Assembly (NCBI GenBank): GCA_000611775.1
Contig: KK106985.1
Span: 1,784,291 to 1,848,290 of the forward strand
Direction: 5' to 3'
DNA length: 64,000 bases
From: Umbilicaria muhlenbergii
Taxonomy: Eukaryota; Ascomycota; Lecanoromycetes; Umbilicariales; Umbilicariaceae
Shown here: positions 56,955 through 64,000 of the stretch, in pieces
Layout: every line of letters begins with the position of its first letter
Position numbering within the stretch: the stretch's first letter is position 1
The notes under the pieces: generated by a model
Told to the model about the DNA's origin: nothing
The model's database searches: none
What the model saw: only the letters and a program-made list of their open reading frames with translations
Position numbers and translations under genes: made by a program

Positions 56955-58236
56955 TTACTGATAACCTGTGGTTGATTGGTCGGCCTCGCTGTGGGTGTAC
57001 TGAGGCTGATCGAGGCCTGTGCTACCGCTACCAGCCCTCCTGTCTGGAGCTTCGTAATGAACTCCCGGTGGAAGGTTTTCTTCGCCGCTAGTGATATGCC
57101 CAGCACCTCCACTCGTGATGGGCTCTCCACCGGTGAATTGACTCTCGTTGGTATAATGACCTCCACCAGTGACGCTGCTCTCGACGGGAAGTTCGCCCTG
57201 TACAGAGCCCTCATTGTGCCCGACAGCGCTGCTGGCTCCAGTCGTTCCAGCTGAACCGGGCATAAGATTGGTACCCATGTTGCCAGCTGTACTACGAATT
57301 GGCTCAAGGTTCGGCTGCCAATCTCGAAGGTCCTCTTCAGCATCATTCAGGACCTGACGCGCTTGAGCGGCATGCTCGAACGCAGGACGAGTGTCACCTG
57401 GCACAACCGGGGTATCGTCAAGAAGGTTAAGGAGTCGACGGCCATGACGGGCTAACATAGCCTGTTTCTCGGCTCGCTCAATGGTAGCAGCAAAGTGCAA
57501 ATCATAGGCTTCCTTGAGCTTCTGGCGGGTCTATTCATTGTAAGCTTCATGGACAAAGAGAAGCGGGTATCGGAAGGAACGTACGATGTTTGTCAACTGC
57601 GCCTCTGCAACCAAGTTCTGCGCCTCTGCCCTTACAAGCTCCTGCTCAAGTGTCACAAGCTTCGTGCTCTCGGGCTCTTTATACTTTAATTTCTGGATCT
57701 CGTCGGAAATCTTAGCTTTGTGGTCCCTGCTGGGTTGCACAGAGCTTTCCGTGTTTCTGATTTGCTTCAAGACACCGCGATAGTCCTCCAGATTCTGCGC
57801 AAACACGTCTTCCTGTTCTCCCAACTCGGACAAGAGAACGCCGAGTTTATCGGAAATGTCGGAGATTGAATCGTCGTTAGTGGCTTCTCCCCAATCAGAG
57901 AGTTGTGAGGCGATCGAAATGCGCTCTCGACCCGCAGCCTCGTAAGCGCCAATAGCATGGTTCTCGCTCTTGATGATCTTGAAGAGCTTTTTGCTCAACT
58001 CTGGCTGCTGTATACCGCGCAAGGATGCCATGGTGAACCGGTGTTTCGGCGCCCCCTTTTCGGAGCTGCCCACGGTGGAGGCATTATCCTTTTTGGAACG
58101 GACTGAGAGCGCACGATTCCTACAAGAACATGTGTTAACCATGAACACAAGAAACAGAGCGCGACAATTTCTGATTCGGGCTGCCAACGGCTCGTGGTGC
58201 GGGATGATGACAAGGTCGAGGGGCTACTCACATCAT
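56955..58236 (-). CDS. PIL1: eisosome core BAR protein Pil1/Lsp1
   Basis: BAR-domain protein that scaffolds eisosomes, furrow-like domains under the plasma membrane. Exons 58119-57585 and 57530-56955 join in phase. A tiny first coding exon ATG AT (58236-58232) before a GTGAGT donor gives MMNRALSVRSKK and 371 residues; that start is a prediction. Near-invariant core: FTMASLRGIQQPELSKKLFKIIKSENHAIGAYEAAGRERISIASQLS, EQEDVFAQNLEDYRGVLKQIRNTESSVQPSRDHKAKI, LTNITRQKLKEAYDLHFAATIERAEKQAMLARHGRRLLNLLDDTPVVPGDTRPAFEHA. The C-terminal 130 residues are Gly/Ser/Thr-rich and variable. Four GTAAGG copies lie 86-152 bp upstream. Confidence 0.95.
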
Positions 58237-59171
58237 CACTGGTTGATACGGGCGATGCTAAGTCTTCTTTGTCAAGAGACTGAAACTGGACGTAGGGGAA
58301 CAAGAGTTGCTGGTTGACTGCGTAAGGTCAGAGTATTCGTAAGGTATGGTAAGGCAATGGTAGGTTCTGAGGTTAAGGTCAGGTAAGGTCGCAGCTGGTG
58401 GACCGGGGGGGCATTGATATGTAAGATGACGTTGGAGGCGTCGTGCGTTTTTGATTCGGTTAGCTCCGAGATCATAAAAGGGATAGCGCACTCTCAATGC
58501 AGCCTGAGGCCTCCTCCGCCATACGATACGTCCTCCTTATATTACAAAAGGCACACCAAACTGCAGAGAATATTGTCGATGACAATACGATTGAGCTTCG
58601 GAACGAATTTTAGTATTTCTTCAATCAGTATAAATCGTCTGTCTCAGCAATCCCCAATCCACAGGACTCGGATCCAAAGCAATATGCCATTTTTTGTCAT
58701 TCCACGGCTACTAGTTACCGCTTTCAATCGCAACATAGAATTGGGACTGCCGCTCGATGCTCCCGCCATCATTATTGATATTGATGAATTTCAGAGTAGA
58801 CCAAAAGTGCTAGAACAGGTGCCGGCGTGGTGCTACGACGTTCCCCCACTCATAATAACGTTGTCCATACCAAATGAGAAAGGGAACTATCTGAACGGCA
58901 AGGGTGATGACTGTGCAAGTCCAGAATTCCTCGAAATGAACGTACTTACGTGGTCACAGCATATCTATTTCATTTGAGATGGCACAAATGGAAGATGTCT
59001 TATTGCGTGCGATCACACACTTCCAAAAAAACTCAACATCCTTTCCTGGAACTGTTAGGGTAAATCCCAAAGCCCTTCCCGTCGTGATACCAGCAATAAC
59101 AGAAAGTCCCTCATATATACTGGAAACCAATTGTCAATATGTACAACTTTAGCCTCTAAGTGAGTCGTCCA
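58237..59171. other. PIL1 upstream region / ISC1 3' flank
   Basis: About 930 bp. It holds the PIL1 leader and promoter with the GTAAGG cluster (58322-58388). A plus-strand open frame ending at 58977 has no family features and is not called. Confidence 0.5.
58322..58388 (-). promoter_or_regulatory. cluster of CCTTAC motifs upstream of PIL1
   Basis: On the gene strand CCTTAC occurs four times (complement of 58322-58327, 58339-58344, 58349-58354, 58383-58388), plus one CCTTAA (58373-58378), in 67 bp. The same motif appears in other upstream regions of this window. It is a possible factor site; function is inferred only from recurrence. Confidence 0.45.
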
Positions 59172-60680
59172 TCAATCCGGCCAAATGTCATCTGCGCCCA
59201 CATCAGCAAGCCCATGACCCGCCGCCCTCCGCGCATTCCGGATCTCCCATTCAAACTCCTTCAAAGCCCTCAATTCCGACCCCACAAACAAGCCGCCTAT
59301 CAAGCCGTCGATGATGCCGGCGCCGAGACCGAGCGTACTGACTAGCATCAAGATGAACGAGACAAAATTGCGTGGCGACCACCACACGGCCGTTAAGCAG
59401 CCAATCGACACGAGGATCGAAGCCCCGAAGTGGGAGAGGCGGAGACGTCGCTGTCGCCGTTCTCGCTGCGCGTATGTGGCGGTCATGGCGAGGATCTCGG
59501 CGTAGGTGGATGCGGGAAGGGTTTGGCTTGGTTTCAAGGGAGGCGTTTGTTTCATGGTGGTTCCGTTTATCGTAACCGGGATTGGCTTTTCAGGTTCTTC
59601 TCGTGCGCCTGGCGGGACGGTTTCTTCGGGGCTTAGCAGGTCTGCGAAGCTGGGTGGGGTTGTAGAGCGCGAAAGGGTGGCTTCAACCGAGAAGTGGTCG
59701 CTGAGGGAGCAGCTGTGAATGGGGTGGCGGTCTGTCATTCCTAATTTGACGGATTGGACCTGCCAATAGGGCCCTGGTGTTTCTGGGTGGCGGGTGGCGT
59801 CGCTCACGAAGATGTAGTCGAGCCTTTTTGCGCGAGGGTCTGGCGTGTAGGGTTCTATTGTGATGGTTTGGCCCTTGGTGAGTGCCTTTTGCTGCTGCTT
59901 GCTCCAGCGCCATGTGTTCAGAACACTGTCACATGTTGTACCGTTTTCCGTTAGATTGTAATTGGCGTCTGGTACGGGCCGACCTCGAGCACGTTCTATG
60001 GAGTCGTTCCAGGCCCCGATCGACGAGTCCGGATGCAGGACTCGCCATGCATCCTCAACCGGTGCGTGCGTGGTTATCAATCGATGCGCAAGCGACAGAG
60101 GAATCATATTGAAGTCTCCAAGTCCAATGACCAAATGGCCCCTCTCTGTAGCGCCACGCATGAGCTTTGCGATCTCCCAAGCCTGTGCCGTTCGATGGCA
60201 AATGTAAGAATCGTTCGATTCTCTTTCGTACGGTGCATGCAGATGAGTCGTGAACACTTCCACCACATCATTCGCGGCAGGTCCGATCCTGATTCTTGCA
60301 CAAGCAACTCCCTTGCCCACGAACCAGTCGCCCCTGAAGAAGGCCGTGGGACGGCCGTTGAGTGGGTAGCGAACCATGCTGCTTTCTTCAATTGGCCATT
60401 TTGATAATATTGCGAGACCTCCGCCGAAGATACCGCTATAATAGAATTTACCGTACGGAAGGATGCTTCGGGTTTGCTTGCGTATGCTGCGGTAATCCTC
60501 CTGGGTCCAGCATTCTTGCAGTCCGACTATCTCCGGGACAGGGTCTGCAGTAGCAATTCGCCTCCCAATTTCAGATAGGCGTTCATTACGGAGCGTTGCT
60601 AGAAACTTGAGACCCCAGCAGTTCAAAGTAAGAACATTGATTGCTTGAGGGGATTCTTGCTGGTCAGACATCATGGGCAT
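59172..60680 (-). CDS. ISC1: inositol phosphosphingolipid phospholipase C / neutral sphingomyelinase
   Basis: Mg-dependent enzyme of the DNase I-like phosphatase fold that cleaves complex sphingolipids to ceramide. Single exon, 502 residues. Catalytic elements in order: LTLNCWGLKF near residue 18, GLQECW (Mg-binding Glu), FTTHLHAPY, GLGDFNMIPLS (Asp-x-Asn), RLDYIFVSD and CSLSDHFSVEA (the terminal Asp-His). Two membrane segments near the C-terminus (LSHFGASILVSIGCLTAVWW and VSFILMLVSTLGLGAGIIDGLIGGLFVG) are as in yeast Isc1. The chain ends in a short charged tail. It is divergent from the WD40 gene. Confidence 0.95.
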   Translation of the reverse strand: MPMMSDQQESPQAINVLTLNCWGLKFLATLRNERLSEIGRRIATADPVPEIVGLQECWTQEDYRSIRKQTRSILPYGKFYYSGIFGGGLAILSKWPIEESSMVRYPLNGRPTAFFRGDWFVGKGVACARIRIGPAANDVVEVFTTHLHAPYERESNDSYICHRTAQAWEIAKLMRGATERGHLVIGLGDFNMIPLSLAHRLITTHAPVEDAWRVLHPDSSIGAWNDSIERARGRPVPDANYNLTENGTTCDSVLNTWRWSKQQQKALTKGQTITIEPYTPDPRAKRLDYIFVSDATRHPETPGPYWQVQSVKLGMTDRHPIHSCSLSDHFSVEATLSRSTTPPSFADLLSPEETVPPGAREEPEKPIPVTINGTTMKQTPPLKPSQTLPASTYAEILAMTATYAQRERRQRRLRLSHFGASILVSIGCLTAVWWSPRNFVSFILMLVSTLGLGAGIIDGLIGGLFVGSELRALKEFEWEIRNARRAAGHGLADVGADDIWPD

Positions 60681-61027
60681 GCAGAACTTTTAGACGCCAA
60701 CAGATCCAAAACTTTGCTCACAACTGCATCTGAATCATAGCGGAAATGAGAGACTGACAAAGGAGAAAGACAGAACAACGTTATAAGCCGAAGAACCTGG
60801 GAAACGAAATATTATAAGTACTCGCCATCGGGGAATACATAATTTGCAAGCGATGACGTTCTGGACAGCTTCATGGCTTTAAATCTTCGGGACACGCGCA
60901 AACCAACCCCGATTGGCCGACGCGCATCTAACGCGAATCAGGCCGAAGCCATCGAGGCCTAAGGAATACTCCTACATCCTGTGCTCCAGTCAGGGCAGGA
61001 ATGGAAGTGTGGTCTCGGCCGGCATTC
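60681..61027. promoter_or_regulatory. shared divergent promoter ISC1/SWD3-like
   Basis: About 350 bp between the start codons. No specific element was recognised. Confidence 0.45.
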
Positions 61028-62510
61028 ATGGAGGATTCAGACATTGAGCAGAGTCGGTCGCCAAAGCGACGTCGTGTCAACGGCGATTCCCACGACACTT
61101 CGACATACAGCTCTCCGGATGAGCTTGCTGCCAGTTCAGATCACGAGGCGACCTACATCCGTCGAAGGAGCTCGAACATCCACAGAGACAGAGAACCTGC
61201 TGGTGAGAACCGGCGGAGAAGCTATGACGATTCTCCCTCCGATGAAAGTCCCGATGAGCTTGATCACACTATCCATACTTTTTATCGCGACAACAGAGCC
61301 AGGAGCAGGAGGGAGTCACGAGATCAGTCAGTGAGCGGCCAGTCGCTCAGGAGTATCGGAAGCAGTCCCTGGAAGCCCATGCGCAAAGAGAGACCGTTGC
61401 GGTATAAACAGAAGCTGGTTCTTAGTGGGCACAAGAGAGGTGTCGCTGCAGTGCGGTTCTCTCCCGATGGTCTACTCATCGCCAGCTGCTGTGAGTCGCA
61501 TTGTACCATAGAATATGTCCAGGTCGAACTGACGACGACTTCTGTCAGCGGCTGACACTACGATCAGAATATGGGACACTTCCTCCGGAAAGCATCTCCA
61601 CACTTTGGAAGGCCATTTGGCGGGTATCTCCACCATTGCTTGGAGCCCCGACTCCAAAACCCTAGCTTCAGGGTCCGATGATAAATCGATTCGATTGTGG
61701 GACGTATCAACAGTGAGCTGCTCTTCTCATCTCATTTGATCTACGCTCATACCTCATCAGGGAAAGCCATATCCTGTTCCCTTACTCGGCCATCACAACT
61801 ATATATATTCCATTGCTTTTTCTCCTAAAGGCAACATGCTCGTCAGCGGCTCGTATGACGAAGCTGTCTTTCTATGGGACGTTAGGACCGCACGGGTGAT
61901 GCGATCACTGCCTGCTCATTCCGATCCTGTAGGCGGAGTAGATTTCATCAGGGATGGGACACTGATTGTAAGCTGCGCTGGAGATGGGTTGATGTGTGTT
62001 ACTTGGCCGTTCTATCTCGAAGGACGTCTGCTGATTCGCTCCAGACGTATCTGGGATACGGCGACCGGCCAGTGTCTGCGGACCCTTGTCCACGAAGACA
62101 ATGCGCCAGTCACATCTGTGCGTTTCTCTCCGAACGGTAAGTTCGTGCTCGCTTGGACACTAGACTCATGTGTGCGATTGTGGAGCTATGTGGAAGGGAA
62201 GTGCCTCAAGACATATCAAGGACATCAAAACGAAAAGTACAGCATAGCCGGCACATTTGGGGTATATGATGATGGTTACCGGGCTTTCGTGGCATCGGGG
62301 AGTGAGGACAATACCTTGATTATCTGGGATGTCTCAAGCAAAAATATTCTTCAAAGATTGGAAGGACACGAGGGTGTCGTGCTAGGGGTTGATACTCATC
62401 CAGATAGTAGCTTACTAGTCAGTGGCGGTCTCGACTGCACAGTGAGAGTGTGGCTGCAGGATGACAACGACGCAGATGACCTTGAAGCGGCTGAGGAGAA
62501 TCTGGAGTAG
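61028..62510 (+). CDS. WD40 protein, SWD3/WDR5-like (COMPASS)
   Basis: Seven-bladed WD40 protein of the WDR5/Swd3 type, a core subunit of the COMPASS histone H3K4 methyltransferase. Exons 61028-61490, 61549-61712, 61761-61993 and 62045-62510 join in phase to 441 residues; an in-frame ATG at 61001 adds nine. An unusually long N-terminal extension (about 130 residues) is Ser/Arg/Asp-rich and holds a nuclear-signal-like PKRRR. WD repeats follow: [33 protein letters not shown], then [49 protein letters not shown], and so on to [12 protein letters not shown]. The third exon-exon join gives [15 protein letters not shown]. The assignment to Swd3 over other WD40 proteins is from overall similarity. 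Confidence 0.87.
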
Positions 62511-62888
62511 AGCACTGCTATCCTCCAATTCGAGGATTGCATGAGCTCGACTCGACCATGCAGCGCTGAGCCGGCATAGAAAGATGTCACAATCCAAACT
62601 TTTCTTGGTTGACAATAGAACACATGGACATGACTACTTGTGATTATGAATACCTCGGATGTTTTCCTATTGCGGCAGGGCTGACGATGGTATGACCAAT
62701 GTAGTTTAGCGCAAGACTTCGAACTAGCTCGCATCGCGTCGCAAACCATACGCCTTTCGCAGATCGCTCCAGATGTTTATGAAGCTTTAGTACTCCACTG
62801 ATCCTGTTAATATCGATCCTTCAGAGAACGGGTAGGTGGACTCTAGCGGTGAACATCGTCACAGGTCCCATTCCACCATCTGGACATC
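62511..62888. other. intergenic SWD3-like / SSR4
   Basis: 378 bp between tandem genes, with the SSR4 promoter presumably here. Nothing specific was recognised. Confidence 0.45.
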
Positions 62889-64000
62889 ATGGAAGAACCA
62901 AGCAATGGAGTCCCTCCGCAACTGGTGAGTATTGCGCCTGCACAGCGACGGCGCGCCCTCTGACCAAATTACAGCTGCCGCACATACATCTCGTGTCGAC
63001 TTATCGATATCCGTATCTCAAAGATGTCAGCCTTGATACTGTCATCGGGCATCTTCTCGAGGCCCCGAAGATCACAAGAGACATCGCAGCGATGAACTGG
63101 GTCTTCCTAGAAGCACCAACCGACGGATCTGTCATGCTGGTTTGGCAGCCCCTGAATCAGATGGGTACGCAATTTGCGAGTGACGGGTATATTTGGGCCG
63201 ATGCGGAGCAAGCATTCAGCTCGGATGTCAAAGGCTACGTGAGCACAGGACCCTGGAGGTGGTGATTATACATTTGCTAAAATGGATCTGTGCAGACGGT
63301 GGAAATGTATATTCACAGAAGCGGCTACAAACCTCCGGAACAGGTCGCAACTCACTGCAGGCGGCGCTACCGCTTGCTACCAGGCAAGAATCCGAACCCG
63401 AACATGGCTGCCTGTGATCCTTTTTTGTGGATAGTCCATTACTCGCGGGCAGATCCTGCGAACGAGCTTCCCGCGAACCAGATCCGGCCGAATCCTACAA
63501 TGATGAATGAGAGGCGGTTTCTGCAGCAGCAAGGGGTACTGAAGCGCAAGGATTTCATGTTACACGATCGCGGTAATTATCCTAATATAAAACTACCTGT
63601 CAGTGCAATGCCGCAATACGCACAACAAGTATCGGGGTATCCAGGCAACGTCATATCACACATGAATAGGAGTCAACAGTTATCTTACTACCCACCGCGA
63701 CAAGCAGGTAGCATGGCTGCTATAGGTGCCTCGCCTGCCAAACGCCAGCGCGCCAACCAGCAGACAAACATCAACGGACCTACGCCGTCGATTGTGAATG
63801 GGGCTGCGAACGGGATAGCGACGCAAGACTCTAAAGTGAACGAGGAAGAGGATACTTCTTACGGGGATTTGATGGATCTCCTTACCCCCCAAGATATCAG
63901 CGGCATGCGCTACATGCAGCACCACGAATGGCTCGAAGAAGTATTCTCTTCTCCCTACGCCACTAGCCAGATCATACCAGTGGCGCTAGGCCTTGGGCGT
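62889..64000 (+). CDS. SSR4: SWI/SNF and RSC subunit Ssr4, 3' partial
   Basis: Subunit of fungal SWI/SNF and RSC chromatin remodellers (Ssr4/DUF1750 family). Exons 62889-62924, 62975-63238 and 63296 to beyond the window join in phase. The first exon encodes only MEEPSNGVPPQL. The conserved N-terminal domain reads LPHIHLVSTYRYPYLKDVSLDTVIGHLLEAPK, MNWVFLEAP, VWQPLNQMGTQFASDGYIWADAEQAFS, then after the intron VEMYIHRSGYKPPEQVATHCRRRYRLLPGKNPN and ERRFLQQQGVLKRKDFMLHDR. A Gln/Asn-rich linker with PAKRQR follows. The frame is open to the last base. Confidence 0.92.

Noticed and set aside
58414-58977. 187-codon plus-strand open frame between PIL1 and ISC1
   Set aside because: No recognisable motif. 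It overlaps the PIL1 upstream region, and its N-terminal half looks like random translation. The last ~98 codons (from 58684) read a little better but are not enough to call.

Overview
The window reads as nuclear DNA of a filamentous ascomycete (Pezizomycotina; the protein set best fits Dothideomycetes or a close class, which is an inference). The genes are dense and intron-poor to moderate. Introns are short (about 45-105 nt in coding sequence) with GT-AG ends and CTAAC/CTGAC-like branch sites. The gene content is fungal core machinery: eisosome, Mediator, TFIID, Crh and Atg22 proteins. I recognise no transposon, virus-like element, CRISPR array or tRNA gene. Two genes run off the ends: an AGC kinase on the left and SSR4 on the right.

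Layout. 1-9 kb: AGC/NDR-type kinase (+, 5' partial), WSC-domain GPI-type surface protein (-), TAF1 (-), TGS1 (-). 9-20 kb: GRASP (+), protein disulfide isomerase with HDEL (-), ATG22 (-), MED14 (+). 20-32 kb: monocarboxylate-transporter-like MFS with a reading-frame break (+), mitochondrial octapeptidyl peptidase OCT1 (+), inner nuclear membrane SRC1/HEH1 (-), RCR-type membrane protein (-), ARL8 GTPase (-). 32-45 kb: RNA polymerase I subunit RPA135 (+), thiazole synthase THI4 with a TPP riboswitch in its leader (-), RTG2 (+), a Cys-rich unknown protein (-), Dal5-type permease (-). 45-64 kb: proteasome beta5 PRE2 (-), NAB2 (+), Crh-type GH16 (+), cytochrome P450 (+), GH20 hexosaminidase (-), PIL1/LSP1 eisosome protein (-), ISC1 phospholipase C (-), SWD3/WDR5-like (+), SSR4 (+, 3' partial).

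This is not a biosynthetic cluster. The genes are mostly independent housekeeping loci. They fall into divergent pairs that share promoters (TGS1/GRASP, ATG22/MED14, ARL8/RPA135, THI4/RTG2, PRE2/NAB2, ISC1/SWD3) and convergent pairs (kinase/WSC, GRASP/PDI, OCT1/SRC1, RPA135/THI4, RTG2/unknown, P450/GH20). Exon-intron models were built by eye; in every multi-exon model except the MFS gene the exon phases join cleanly.

Most notable observations: (1) a eukaryotic TPP riboswitch with a 30-codon upstream ORF inside the THI4 leader intron; (2) repeated C-rich to G-rich skew-inversion islands at the 3' ends of genes, concentrated at convergent junctions; (3) an array of GC palindromes embedded in AT-rich DNA between RPA135 and THI4; (4) a recurrent CCTTAC promoter motif, clustered upstream of PIL1; (5) the MFS frame break and a Cys-rich protein of unknown function.
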